64,000 bases of DNA from JBAJNN01 sp036881905 (GCA_036881905.1 JBAJNN010000005.1:1-64000), one strand, 5' to 3'. Positions 55,208-64,000 are shown, counted from the stretch's first letter. Notes: generated by a model not told the origin, from the letters alone. Numbers and translations are program-made.

Positions 55208-55621
55208 ATGAGAGAGCGGTTGTTGGAACGCATACGCAAAGCGGAAAACTGTCCCGAATTGAGAATGCGCCCTGACGGGGAAGCCGTCAAACGATCGATT
55301 GTTTCCTACATCAGCAAAATTTTCAATTCCAGCCAGGGGAACACGCTGATTGCCGAAGAGTTTGGCGTGCCGGATTTCTCAGGTTTGAACTCCATGGGAC
55401 AGTTGGATGCGATTCGCTCTTTGGAAGCAATTCTTGAGGAGACGATCAGAAAATTCGAACCGCGTCTGGATGCCATCGAGATTGCCCATATCCCAACCAA
55501 AAGGATAAGAACGACGCTTCGTTTCACCATCAAGGCTCTTGTCATGATCGATTCCGCCCCCCTGCCCTTGGCCTTCCTGACCATTGTGAATGCCAATGGA
55601 CATATAGCCGTTAAAGGCTGA
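55208..55621 (+). CDS. tssE: Type VI secretion baseplate protein TssE
   Basis: gp25-like baseplate wedge protein, 137 residues from ATG 55208 (MRERLLERIRKAENCPELRM), with a GGGAGGGGGG ribosome site nearby; a TTG 11 codons upstream is less likely. The gpW/gp25 core is IAEEFGVPDFSGLNSMGQLD followed by TIRKFEPRLDAIEIAH. It is five bases from tssF. It would nucleate sheath assembly with TssF, TssG and TssK. Confidence 0.92.
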   Translation: MRERLLERIRKAENCPELRMRPDGEAVKRSIVSYISKIFNSSQGNTLIAEEFGVPDFSGLNSMGQLDAIRSLEAILEETIRKFEPRLDAIEIAHIPTKRIRTTLRFTIKALVMIDSAPLPLAFLTIVNANGHIAVKG

Positions 55622-55626
55622 GTGAT

Positions 55627-57369
55627 GTGTTTAAAGAGTATTACGAAAAGGAGATTCATGCCTTAAGGGAACTCACCGTTGAGTTTTCCCGTGCGCATCC
55701 GGCATTGGCCCCGATGCTGACCGGGGCCGGCACCGACCCCGATGTCGAGCGTTTGCTTGAGGGGACGGCTTTTTTGTCGGCCATGGTCAATCAGCGTCTC
55801 GATGACGAATTTCCTGAAGTGATCTATGGTTTGATGCAGTTGATCCTGCCGCATTATCTGGCGCCGAGGCCATCGAGCGTCATTATGCGCTTCAAACCGG
55901 CGAAAACATTGCGTGAGCGTCTTCTGGTGCCGAAGGGAACGCAGATCGATTCCATCGAGGTTGAGGGAGTAAGGTGCACTTTCGAGACAGCTTGGGATGT
56001 GGAGTTGCATCCGATCGGGATTGCCGATGTCAAACCCGATTGCACGGTCGGTGAGCCGGGTTTTGTCCGCATCGGGTTCGATATTGGCGGCGGCGGCCTT
56101 GAAAACTGGCGCGGCGAGGGGTTAAGGCTTTACATGGCCGGGCCTTACGGACAAGCCTCCAATCGTCTGAAATTCCTGCTTGAGACTGTGAGCCATATCC
56201 GGTTGCGCGATGGCCTTGGCAACTCAGCCATTCTCGACCGCGGCGCCTTGCACCATAATTGTTTTGATGAAAAACACAGGCTTATAACGCCTTGCGGCGC
56301 GTCGTTTCCGGGCTATCAACTTTTGCAGGAGTATTTCATCCTGCCGGAAAAGTTTCTATTCCTTGATGTGGCGGGGCTTAAGCAGGCTTTGTCCGATTTT
56401 GGCGGTTCGAGGCTCGAGGTTGAGTTTGTCATTGACGCGAGCGCCGCCCGGATCCCGGATTTCGACCTTAATTCATTTGTGCTGTTTGCCTGTCCGGCGA
56501 TCAATCTGTTCGATCATCCCGCCGAACCGATATCGCTTGATCACCGCATGCCGGAATACCGGGTTCGCCCGCTCGACAATGCCCAAGAGGCGCTGGTGAT
56601 CCATTCGCTCAAGCGCGTGAGCGGCGCGCTTCAGGGCCGGGCTGAGACCCGGGAATACCAACCTTTCGGCCAACTCAACTTAAGCGCCCGTTTCACCCCG
56701 ACCTATTTCGTAAACACACGACCCTCGCGGCTGAAGCAGGATATGGAGACCTGGATCTCGGTCGCCTATTCGCGAGGAGAAGAAAAAGCTATAAGCGAAC
56801 CGGTTCGCGAAATTCTCTCGGTTGATTTGCGCTGTTGCAATGGCGAAAGAGCGGAGATGCTGCGCTATGGAGATATTTCGCGCGCAACCGATTCCTCGCC
56901 GCCGCTAGCCCGTTTTGAAAACATTACACTGCCAAGCGCCTATGTCCACCCCCCGGACTCGCAAGATATTCTGTGGCGATTATTATCGCATCTTCATCTC
57001 AACCTTCTAGCGATTGCCGATGCGGGAAAGCTCAAGGCCCTGATCGGGCTTTATGTTTTTGCCGGCTTAAGTGACCGGAGCAAGGTTTTGGCGAATGTCA
57101 AACGGGTTGAAGCGGTTCAGGAATTGTCGGTCGAACCGTCAATTCATATGCACCAGGGTGGATTGCTGAAAGGGCTGGCGATCGATCTTCAGGCGGTGGG
57201 AAACGGCTTTTCCAGCCCAGGGGATTTTTATCTGTTTGGCGTCATTATGGATCATTTTCTGGCCGGTTATGCGGCGATGAACACCTTCACCAAGCTGACA
57301 TTGACCGAACTGGGAAGCAAGGAGCGTTTCGAATGGCCGATTCGACTGGGAAGCCGCCAGCTCCTTTGA
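55627..57369 (+). CDS. tssF: Type VI secretion baseplate protein TssF
   Basis: Baseplate wedge protein (ImpG/VasA), 580 residues, begun by GTG at 55627: KEYYEKEIHALRELTVEFSR follows the first two residues. Hallmarks are HPALAPMLTGAGTDPDVERL, LLEGTAFLSAMVNQRLDDEF, PEVIYGLMQLILPHYLAPRP and the C-terminal DHFLAGYAAMNTFTKLTLTE. It overlaps tssG by 37 bases, so the two are translated together, in line with the TssF2G1 complex. Confidence 0.96.
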   Translation: MFKEYYEKEIHALRELTVEFSRAHPALAPMLTGAGTDPDVERLLEGTAFLSAMVNQRLDDEFPEVIYGLMQLILPHYLAPRPSSVIMRFKPAKTLRERLLVPKGTQIDSIEVEGVRCTFETAWDVELHPIGIADVKPDCTVGEPGFVRIGFDIGGGGLENWRGEGLRLYMAGPYGQASNRLKFLLETVSHIRLRDGLGNSAILDRGALHHNCFDEKHRLITPCGASFPGYQLLQEYFILPEKFLFLDVAGLKQALSDFGGSRLEVEFVIDASAARIPDFDLNSFVLFACPAINLFDHPAEPISLDHRMPEYRVRPLDNAQEALVIHSLKRVSGALQGRAETREYQPFGQLNLSARFTPTYFVNTRPSRLKQDMETWISVAYSRGEEKAISEPVREILSVDLRCCNGERAEMLRYGDISRATDSSPPLARFENITLPSAYVHPPDSQDILWRLLSHLHLNLLAIADAGKLKALIGLYVFAGLSDRSKVLANVKRVEAVQELSVEPSIHMHQGGLLKGLAIDLQAVGNGFSSPGDFYLFGVIMDHFLAGYAAMNTFTKLTLTELGSKERFEWPIRLGSRQLL

Positions 57370-58463
57370 CGCTGGATGTGCTTGAGAACAGCAAACTCTA
57401 TTCTTTTGTCCAGGCGATACGCATTCTGGCATTGCGCCATCGTGAGCCCGGCGAAACGCTCGATCGGTTCCTGGGTCGTATGATCCGTATCAGGCCGGAA
57501 TTGTCATTGGCGTTTCCCGCAACCGATTTGGTGGATATTCGCCATGTCGCCGACGATACTCACGGGCGACATGCGCCGGAGATGGATGTCGTCGCCGCGG
57601 ACGGCGTGGATACAAGGATTCATTATCCCGACGAGACAACACCCGATCAGAATGGATGCTACCACATCACGGCGACTTTTCTGGGGCTTTACGGGTCTTC
57701 CTCGCCCCTGCCGGCTTTCTACACCGAAGAGCTGATTGAAGATGTCAATGAGGAGCGTTTCGTTACAAGCGATTTCATCAACATTGTGAACAGCCGGTTT
57801 TACACCCATTTCTACCGGGCTTGCGTCAAATACCGGCCGATGCTGCAAGCCATCGAACATGAAGACGGCAAAACACGTCTGGTTTTCGATGCTCTCTACG
57901 GCTTTGGCGATCAAAGACTGATCGAACAGGACAGTGTTCTGCCGCAATTGCAACGCTTTTCGGGGGTGTTGATGCAAATGCCGCGTTCGGCGTCGGGGTT
58001 GCAAACCATATTGCGCGAAACGGCCGGTCATGACGACATTTTTGTCGAGCAGTGTGCTCACAAAATATGTGATATTCCGATTGACGCCCGTTGCCGCTTG
58101 GGACAATCCAACCACGGTTTGGGTGACAATAGCTGGCTTGGCCGCGAATATCCCGACCGCAACGGCCATTTTTCCATCCATATCCGCAATCTGAGCGCGG
58201 GGCTTTTGCACGCTCTTTTGCCCGAAGGCGGCGGGCTTCTGCAAAGTTTGAGCACGGTCGCGCGCTATTATGTCAGCGCCGCCTTGAGTTTTGATTTTCT
58301 GTTCGCCATGGCCGGAACGGCCATAAGACCCTTCAGGCTTGGCGAAACGAATTGGGGGCGACTCGGTGTCAGCAGTTGGTTGTTTTCGCAACGATCCTTT
58401 GAATGCGCGCATTACCGGGTATCCGGCGATCTGATGGCGCAAAAACCGGGCCTTGGCCGATGA
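57333..58463 (+). CDS. tssG: Type VI secretion baseplate protein TssG
   Basis: Baseplate wedge protein (ImpH/VasB), 376 residues, after an AAGGAG ribosome site inside tssF: MADSTGKPPAPLTLDVLENS. Family features are FVQAIRILALRHREPGETLD, FPATDLVDIRH, ITATFLGLYGSSSPLPAFYT and LLPEGGGLLQSLSTVARYYV. The stop overlaps the tssH start. Confidence 0.95.
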   Translation: MADSTGKPPAPLTLDVLENSKLYSFVQAIRILALRHREPGETLDRFLGRMIRIRPELSLAFPATDLVDIRHVADDTHGRHAPEMDVVAADGVDTRIHYPDETTPDQNGCYHITATFLGLYGSSSPLPAFYTEELIEDVNEERFVTSDFINIVNSRFYTHFYRACVKYRPMLQAIEHEDGKTRLVFDALYGFGDQRLIEQDSVLPQLQRFSGVLMQMPRSASGLQTILRETAGHDDIFVEQCAHKICDIPIDARCRLGQSNHGLGDNSWLGREYPDRNGHFSIHIRNLSAGLLHALLPEGGGLLQSLSTVARYYVSAALSFDFLFAMAGTAIRPFRLGETNWGRLGVSSWLFSQRSFECAHYRVSGDLMAQKPGLGR

Positions 58464-61213
58464 TGGAGGTCAATATCAAGAACCTGCTCGGCAAGATGAG
58501 CGATTTCACGACAAGCGTTTTGTATAACGCCGCCGGGCTCTCGGTGTCCAGAACGCATTATGAAGTGACGGTGGAACATGTTCTCCTCAAGGCTCTTGAA
58601 GTCGGCGACAGCGATATTCCCCTGCTGTTTGAGGAATGCGCAATTGACCGTTCCCTGGTCATTACCGGGTTGAATCATACGCTGGAAACCATGCGGACCG
58701 GCAATGGGGGAAAACCGGTTTTTTCGCCGCTGCTTCTCGAACTGATGCGGGAGGCCTGGGTGGTGGCGTCGGTGGAGCTTGATCTGTCTCGGGTCAGAAC
58801 CGGCGCCATTGTGCTGGCCTTGGTCCGAATGCCGGGGCGTTACGGGGCCGGCGAGTGGATCGATCGGCTTTTGGAGTGTCGAACCGACGCCGTCCTGGCG
58901 GCTTTGCGCAAGGTCGGCGCCCTTTCTTGCGAAAAAGACATAACGCCGACATTGCGGGAGCAAGCCGCCCCAGAGACCATTGCCCGGGCCGGCGCGCGAG
59001 GAGGGAATGCGGGGCAGGGCTTTATCGAACGATTCTGCGAGAATTTTACCGAGAAGGCGGCAAAGGGCGAGATCGATCGAGTCTTTGGCCGCGATGGCGA
59101 AATTCGCCGGATGATCGACGTTCTTGCCCGTCACCGCAAAAACAATCCCATTCTGGTCGGCGAAGCCGGGGTGGGCAAAACCGCTCTCATTGAGGGGCTG
59201 GCCGGCAAAATCGGTGAAGGTGAGGTTCCCGACGCCATCAGGGATGTGACCATCCTCGGGCTTGATATGGGGTTGCTTGAGGCTGGTGCTGGAATGAAAG
59301 GCGAATTCGAGAATCGGCTCAAAGGGGTGATTGATGAAATCATAACCAACGAAAAGCCGATGATCCTGTTTATCGACGAGGCCCATACCCTGATCGGGGC
59401 CGGCGGCAATCCCGGCGGGTCCGACGCGGCCAATCTTTTAAAACCCGCTCTGGCGCGTGGCGAATTGCGGGTTTGCGCGGCGACGACCTGGAGCGAATAC
59501 AAGAAATATTTCGAGAAGGATCCGGCTTTGGCCCGCCGGTTTCAGCCGATCGGGCTTGAGGAATTTTCCAATGAGGCGACCGCGATGGTCCTTCATGGCT
59601 TGCGTGAGCGTTACGAGGCCTCGCACGGAGTTGTCATTCGCGACGACGCCATTCGCGCGGCGGCGGAATTGGCCGGGCGTTATATATCCGGTCGTTTCCA
59701 GCCCGATAAGGCGATCGATGTGCTCGATACCGCCTGCGCCCGCATCAAGGTTTCCATGAGTTCAAAACCGGCCGCCCTCGAAGACGCCTTGATGCGCGTT
59801 AAGGCATTGGAGCGTGAATGCGAGGCCATCGGGCGCGATCGCGATCATGCCGTAGCGGTCGATGAAGACCGCCTTGAAGCTCTCCGGGCGAGTATTGCCG
59901 AGGCGACCCGAACGGCGGAGAGTCTCAACATCCGTTGGCAAGATGCGCGCCGACGCGCCGATGAGGTTATGGCTCTTCGTGGCCGAATCCGTGAGATGAA
60001 ACAGTCCGGCACGCCCGATGACGCCGCCATTGCCGCGCTTAAAACCGACTTACGCAAGGCCGATGACGATCTTGAAGCGTTTCAGGGTGAAGCCCCCATG
60101 GTTTTTGTCGATGTCACCCCCGACACCATCGCCAGGGTCGTTTCCGACTGGACGGGGATTCCTCTTGGCAAGATGGCGCGCGATCAGGTGTCGCTGATCT
60201 GCGATATCGATGTTGCGATGACGGACAGAATCAAGGGCCAGGCCCATGCCTTGACCTCTATCGGCGATGTGGTGCGGGGCGCCAAGGCCGGTATCGCACC
60301 GGCCGAACGGCCTCTCGGGGTGTTTTTGCTGGTCGGACCGTCCGGCGTCGGCAAAACCGAGACGGCGCTTGCCCTGGCCGATTTGCTCTTCGGCGACGAA
60401 AAAGCCCTCATTACCGTCAATATGAGCGAATTTCGCGAAAGCCACAGCCTGTCGCGTCTGATCGGCTCGCCGCCGGGCTATGTCGGTTATGGCGAAGGCG
60501 GCATGCTGAGCGAGGCCGTGCGCCGCAGGCCCTATAGCGTCGTGTTGCTCGACGAGGCCGAAAAGGCTCATATCGATGTGATGAACATGTTTCATCAGGT
60601 CTTCGATAAAGGCTCGTTACGCGATGGCGAGGGCAAGGACATCAGTTTCCGCAATACGATCATCATCGCGACCAGCAATCTCGGCAGTGAGCAGATTACG
60701 CGGATGGCGGGTGGCGGCGTGACCGATCCGGAGCGCATGGCGAGCGCGATCCACCCGACGCTGTCGGCTCATTTCAAACCGGCCTTGCTTGCCCGCATGA
60801 GCGTTATTCCCTATCTTCCTCTTGACCGGCGGACCTTGCGCGATGTTGTCATGCTCAAACTCGATAAACTTAAGGCCCATCTATGGAATGCCAACACAAT
60901 GAAGCTGACCTGCGGCGAGGCGGTTGCCGATCGAATTGTATCGCGCTGTTGCCAGTCCGAGACCGGCGCGCGCGACATCGATCATATCCTGAACCACACG
61001 GTTTTACCCCGCCTGTCGCGTGAAATTCTGGGACATATGACGCAGGCGCGAATGCCCGGTTTCGTTCATCTCGATTGTGACGAAGAGGAAAATTTCACCC
61101 TGACCTTCAAACAGCATGACGGCGCCGGTCCGTCCTTGTGCGAAAGCGCGCCGCGATCGGTGGAGGTAAAGCCGGCAGGCGCCGAGGTCGTGACGCAAAC
61201 CGCCATCATGTAA
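58460..61213 (+). CDS. tssH: Type VI secretion ATPase TssH (ClpV)
   Basis: AAA+ unfoldase that disassembles contracted sheaths, 917 residues. The N-domain (VTVEHVLLKALEVGDSDIPL) binds TssC; AAA1 has Walker A GEAGVGKT at 234-241 and AAA2 has GPSGVGKT at 626-633, with DEAEKAH as Walker B. The middle coiled-coil region (about 430-540) is the ClpB/ClpV type. VGYGEGGMLSEAVRRRPYSV is conserved. The ATG at 58460 or 58463 overlaps the tssG stop; an upstream start inside tssG is rejected. Confidence 0.96.
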   Translation: MMEVNIKNLLGKMSDFTTSVLYNAAGLSVSRTHYEVTVEHVLLKALEVGDSDIPLLFEECAIDRSLVITGLNHTLETMRTGNGGKPVFSPLLLELMREAWVVASVELDLSRVRTGAIVLALVRMPGRYGAGEWIDRLLECRTDAVLAALRKVGALSCEKDITPTLREQAAPETIARAGARGGNAGQGFIERFCENFTEKAAKGEIDRVFGRDGEIRRMIDVLARHRKNNPILVGEAGVGKTALIEGLAGKIGEGEVPDAIRDVTILGLDMGLLEAGAGMKGEFENRLKGVIDEIITNEKPMILFIDEAHTLIGAGGNPGGSDAANLLKPALARGELRVCAATTWSEYKKYFEKDPALARRFQPIGLEEFSNEATAMVLHGLRERYEASHGVVIRDDAIRAAAELAGRYISGRFQPDKAIDVLDTACARIKVSMSSKPAALEDALMRVKALERECEAIGRDRDHAVAVDEDRLEALRASIAEATRTAESLNIRWQDARRRADEVMALRGRIREMKQSGTPDDAAIAALKTDLRKADDDLEAFQGEAPMVFVDVTPDTIARVVSDWTGIPLGKMARDQVSLICDIDVAMTDRIKGQAHALTSIGDVVRGAKAGIAPAERPLGVFLLVGPSGVGKTETALALADLLFGDEKALITVNMSEFRESHSLSRLIGSPPGYVGYGEGGMLSEAVRRRPYSVVLLDEAEKAHIDVMNMFHQVFDKGSLRDGEGKDISFRNTIIIATSNLGSEQITRMAGGGVTDPERMASAIHPTLSAHFKPALLARMSVIPYLPLDRRTLRDVVMLKLDKLKAHLWNANTMKLTCGEAVADRIVSRCCQSETGARDIDHILNHTVLPRLSREILGHMTQARMPGFVHLDCDEEENFTLTFKQHDGAGPSLCESAPRSVEVKPAGAEVVTQTAIM

Positions 61214-61232
61214 GACACGAATAGGATCGACC

Positions 61233-61862
61233 ATGTTACAGTCGAGAATCGATACAGGACAGACACTCCCGCTTTTGCACTATGCCCGGGTGATCGAGCC
61301 GGCCGGCGATGATGGGTTCATGGCCTTGCGGACGGATTTTGGCGATGTTGCGGCCCGCTGCGCCGCAAGTTGCTTGTTGCAACCTGTCGAGGGCGATCGG
61401 GTGCTCTTGTCGGCAGGGCACGGGGGAAACTATGTTCTTGCCGTCCTCACCCGTGAGCGCAAGGGGCCCGCGGTGCTGCGTTTTGGTGGCGACGTCACCA
61501 TTCACGCTCGTGGCGGGACTATGGGGCTGGAATGTGAAAATAGTCTCGCCTTTCAGGCCGAGCAGCTTGATATTGCCGCGCCGAAGGCGATAATATCTGT
61601 CGATGACGCCGACATTGTCGCGCGTGAGGTGAGCCTCAAAACCAGCCGTTTCGAGGCGGTTATCGGCCGGGTGGAACAGATTTGCGACACGCTGATTCAA
61701 CGATTGGGCCGTTATTTCCGCTACACCGCGGGGCATGAGGAAAAGCAGGCCCTCTCCTCAACGCAGCTGATCGACGATACGCTTGCCATGACATCCAAGA
61801 ACACGGTTATGCAATCGCGCGAAACCACCCGTATCGATGGCGAAAACATCAATATGGGTTGA
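61233..61862 (+). CDS. DUF3540 domain protein
   Basis: 209 residues, no signal peptide. An N-terminal beta-rich, OB-fold-like segment (RCAASCLLQPVEGDRVLLSA) is followed by a repetitive region (VTIHARGGTMGLECENSLAF, IAAPKAIISVDDADIVAREV) reminiscent of spike-type beta-helices. It ends TRIDGENINMG. DUF3540 genes are usually reported beside vgrG, DUF2169 and PAAR-type (DUF4150) genes, and are thought to be spike/effector accessory proteins. Here it sits between tssH and tssJ with about 20 and 45 bases of spacing, as part of the operon. Function unproven. Confidence 0.8.
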   Translation: MLQSRIDTGQTLPLLHYARVIEPAGDDGFMALRTDFGDVAARCAASCLLQPVEGDRVLLSAGHGGNYVLAVLTRERKGPAVLRFGGDVTIHARGGTMGLECENSLAFQAEQLDIAAPKAIISVDDADIVAREVSLKTSRFEAVIGRVEQICDTLIQRLGRYFRYTAGHEEKQALSSTQLIDDTLAMTSKNTVMQSRETTRIDGENINMG

Positions 61863-61906
61863 ATAGGCGCGGCAATGACGAAAATGGAGCGGCATGAGAA
61901 TCGGTC

Positions 61907-62545
61907 ATGATAAAGAAGAGAATTTGCATGGCGTATCGGGCGTCACGATGCATCGTTTTTATGGTTGCCGGGCTTTTGAGCGTCTTCCTTCTGCCTGGCT
62001 GCGCGAAAGACGCCACTCCCCGAAAAGTTGTTGTGCCCGACGCCAAACCGGCGTCCTCGCCGCAGGCGATCGACTGGGCCTTCAAGCCAAAGGCCATCCC
62101 TTTGCATATTCAGGCGGAGCAGGGCTTGAACTGGTATCAGGGCGAACCGCATGTTTTGAAGATTTGCGTCTATCAATTATCCGGTGCCAAAAAATTTGAT
62201 GGCTTGAGAAAATCCATCGCCGGTGTGCAACAATTGATGCAATGCCGGGCGGCGATCGATCCGGAGGTGGCTCTGGCCCAGAGCTGGTTCATCCAGCCGG
62301 GTCAGGAGAAGACGTTTATCCTCGATCGTGCGCAGGGGGCGCGATATATCGGCGTTGTCGCCGGATATTTCAACCAGGCGCCGGATCAGGTTAGCCGAAT
62401 CCTGCCCTATCCGGTCAAGGTGAACACGCCCATAAGCCCGGTTCTGTTCTGGCAAGACAAAACCTATGAGCCTGGACATCTGACATTGTCCTTGAAACTT
62501 TTCAGCGCCGGCATCGCCCTGACGGAAGCAACCGATGATGACTGA
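61907..62545 (+). CDS. tssJ: Type VI secretion lipoprotein TssJ
   Basis: Outer-membrane lipoprotein of the membrane complex, 212 residues. The signal ends in the lipobox LLPGC (lipidated Cys32 from the ATG at 61907; ATG 61928 with a GAAGAG upstream is an alternative). Family features are LNWYQGEPHVLKICVYQLSG, AQSWFIQPGQEKTFILDRAQ and YIGVVAGYFNQAPDQVSRIL. It would bind TssM, which is not in the window. It overlaps tssK by 11 bases. Confidence 0.92.
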   Translation: MIKKRICMAYRASRCIVFMVAGLLSVFLLPGCAKDATPRKVVVPDAKPASSPQAIDWAFKPKAIPLHIQAEQGLNWYQGEPHVLKICVYQLSGAKKFDGLRKSIAGVQQLMQCRAAIDPEVALAQSWFIQPGQEKTFILDRAQGARYIGVVAGYFNQAPDQVSRILPYPVKVNTPISPVLFWQDKTYEPGHLTLSLKLFSAGIALTEATDDD

Positions 62546-63932
62546 AAATCCACTGTTCTGGAAGCAGGGGCTGTTTCTGCACCCCCAACATTTCCAACTC
62601 ATGTCGCGCCAGCTTCATGGGGACTTGGAGCCGGTTTTAAGGCTTGCAAGCCCCATGGCTTATGGTGTGCGCAATTTGAAGATTCGCTCAAGCGCCCTTG
62701 AAAATGGGGTTTTGGACATTACCGGCGGCGATTTTCTGTTTCCCGGTGGCCCCTATGCCCGCCTGCCCGCCAACGCCGTGCTGCCGCCGCGCCAAATGGC
62801 CGGTCTCGACGAGACCACCGGCGGACAGCTGGTGACGGCTTATGTGGGCCTGCGCAAGTGGAATGACCGCGGCCGCAATGTTTCGCCGCATGAAACGCTC
62901 GGTCGTGGCGTGGGGCGGGTTGAGAGTATGTATGTCAGCGATCTGACCCCTGAGACGGTTCCGGATTTGTATTCCGACGGGCCCGAAGCCGAAATTCTGA
63001 CGATGCACTACGCCCTCGAAATTATCCTTGAACCTGAGGTTGCACATTATGGTGAGTGCCATTTATTGCCGGTTGCGCGGTTGCGCAAGGTCGGCGATCG
63101 TTTTCAGATCGAGAGCGGTTATATTCCCCCGGCCTTGAGCATCGGCGCGCATCCGGATTTGTTCGACAGGGTGCGCAATATTCGCGATTGCCTGCTCGGG
63201 CGCGGCAAACGGCTTGGCGAATATAAGCTCGCAAGGGACATATCCCCTTCGAGTCTGCTCAACCCGCAAACCGCGACCACGTTGCTGGCGCTGCGGTCGC
63301 TCAATCGCTATGCCGCGCTTTTCGACCATATCTGCGAGGCCCGCGATGTGCACCCTTGGGACGTCTATGGCGTCATTCGCCAGCTTGCGGGCGAGCTCAG
63401 CTCGTTTTCGGCGGGCCTCGATGCGCTGTGCCGCACGCCGCAAGGGGAACCCCTGTTGCCGTCCTATGATCATAACGATCCGGGGCTGTGTTTTGCCCGC
63501 GCCGAGGCCTTGCTGATGCGTTTGCTCGATGAGTTGGTGGTCGGGCCGGAGGCCATCGTGCCGTTCGAGCAGACCGGCGCCATCATGAGCGCCGGTTTGC
63601 CGAGCGATAAAATGACCGAGGGTTACAGGTGCTGGCTGATGATAAGACCACAACACGAAATCGATGATACGGCCCTTACACTTCACAATGCCATGAAACT
63701 CGGGCCGGAAAGCGCCATGGAGGTTTTGCGCGCGCGCGCCCTGCCGGGGGTTACATTGACACCGTGCGGTGAAACGCCCCCTGGCCTGCCGCAGCGCGAG
63801 GGGACCTCATACCTTGAAATAGAGTGTCGGTCCCAATTGTGGCGGGAGGCTGTCGCGGAGGGCCGCGCCGGGTTGATATGGGAAGGCCAGACCGGCACAT
63901 TCGAGGCGTTTCTCGCCGTCATGACCTCCTGA
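62535..63932 (+). CDS. tssK: Type VI secretion baseplate protein TssK
   Basis: Links the baseplate to the membrane complex (ImpJ/VasE), 465 residues. The conserved N-terminus ENPLFWKQGLFLHPQHFQLM is diagnostic of the shell-like domain related to phage receptor-binding proteins. Later parts include LLPVARLRKVGDRFQIESGY, IPPALSIGAHPDLFDRVRNI and the C-terminal domain (EGTSYLEIECRSQLWREAVA). The start is ATG 62535 or 62538. It is followed by a palindromic repeat at the window edge. Confidence 0.95.
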   Translation: MMTENPLFWKQGLFLHPQHFQLMSRQLHGDLEPVLRLASPMAYGVRNLKIRSSALENGVLDITGGDFLFPGGPYARLPANAVLPPRQMAGLDETTGGQLVTAYVGLRKWNDRGRNVSPHETLGRGVGRVESMYVSDLTPETVPDLYSDGPEAEILTMHYALEIILEPEVAHYGECHLLPVARLRKVGDRFQIESGYIPPALSIGAHPDLFDRVRNIRDCLLGRGKRLGEYKLARDISPSSLLNPQTATTLLALRSLNRYAALFDHICEARDVHPWDVYGVIRQLAGELSSFSAGLDALCRTPQGEPLLPSYDHNDPGLCFARAEALLMRLLDELVVGPEAIVPFEQTGAIMSAGLPSDKMTEGYRCWLMIRPQHEIDDTALTLHNAMKLGPESAMEVLRARALPGVTLTPCGETPPGLPQREGTSYLEIECRSQLWREAVAEGRAGLIWEGQTGTFEAFLAVMTS

Positions 63933-63954
63933 GTGACTGTAATGCCCGCCGCTG

Positions 63955-64000
63955 GAGCAATTCCTGAAGACAAACTGGGGACCGGTTTTCCGTCCGGAAT
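63955..64000. repeat. Palindromic intergenic repeat, copy B (cut by window end)
   Basis: GAGCAATTCCTGAAGACAAA followed by ACCGGTTTTCCGTCCGGAAT matches the outer parts of the element at 13692-13790, here without the internal insert. GAGCAATTCC and the GGAAT at the edge would pair. It begins 22 bases after the tssK stop, so it may separate tssK from the rest of the T6SS locus. Confidence 0.6.

Noticed and set aside
54246..59386. Minus-strand frames of about 310-324 codons (54246-55181, 57504-58442, 58412-59386)
   Set aside because: All lie opposite confirmed T6SS genes and resemble no protein family.

Overview
The window is moderately GC-rich chromosomal DNA from an alphaproteobacterium. Two things point there: the gene order (str, S10, spc and alpha ribosomal clusters fused in one array, with adk between secY and rpsM and no rpmJ), and palindromic intergenic repeats of the type common in Hyphomicrobiales/Rhizobiales genomes. 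The order-level placement is an inference; no rRNA gene is present to test it.

Layout. (1) 1-270 is a frameshifted remnant of a DUF1640 coiled-coil membrane protein, followed by about 1.6 kb without a convincing gene that includes a very AT-rich patch. (2) 1889-7253, minus strand, is a complete dppABCDF dipeptide/haem-type ABC importer. Directly upstream of dppA lies a decayed second dppA (7353-8963) whose 3' half is almost identical to the intact copy. (3) 9146-28155, minus strand, is the ribosomal array rpsL-rpsG-fusA-tuf-rpsJ-rplCDWB-rpsS-rplV-rpsC-rplP-rpmC-rpsQ-rplNXE-rpsNH-rplFR-rpsE-rpmD-rplO-secY-adk-rpsM-rpsK-rpoA-rplQ, interrupted by a repeat-bearing gap between rplO and secY. (4) 28823-31760 holds rpsD, xseA and an intact DUF1640 gene. 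(5) 32084-43205, minus strand, is a catabolic-looking operon: a LuxR/MalT-type regulator, two ABC permeases, a fused double ATPase, a hydantoinase/oxoprolinase-family protein, two tandem DUF917 proteins and a periplasmic binding protein. It looks like an uptake-and-cleavage system for an unidentified small peptide or cyclic amide. (6) 43255-51669 carries tRNA-Leu(GAG), lipB, msrA, purB, cutA, nadK, a frameshifted LysE/RhtB exporter, a gene-poor stretch with two copies of a small inverted-repeat element, and the thiamine-salvage operon thiM-thiE-thiD. (7) 51802-52044 encodes a small zinc-binding protein. (8) 52408 to the end, plus strand, is the first part of a type VI secretion operon: tssB, tssC, hcp, tssE, tssF, tssG, tssH(clpV), a DUF3540 gene, tssJ and tssK. 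The remaining core genes (tssL, tssM, tssA, vgrG) are not in the window.

Most notable observations. The T6SS promoter region has four TGTCA units at exactly 11-bp spacing, the architecture of tandem PhoB (Pho) boxes, next to a perfect TTACAAC-N5-GTTGTAA dyad. The hcp cistron is bracketed by two strong hairpins, and a similar hairpin separates dppA from dppB. A DUF3540 gene, usually reported in VgrG/effector modules, sits inside the structural T6SS operon. The hydantoinase/DUF917/ABC operon has no obvious textbook counterpart and is the best candidate for an undescribed system.
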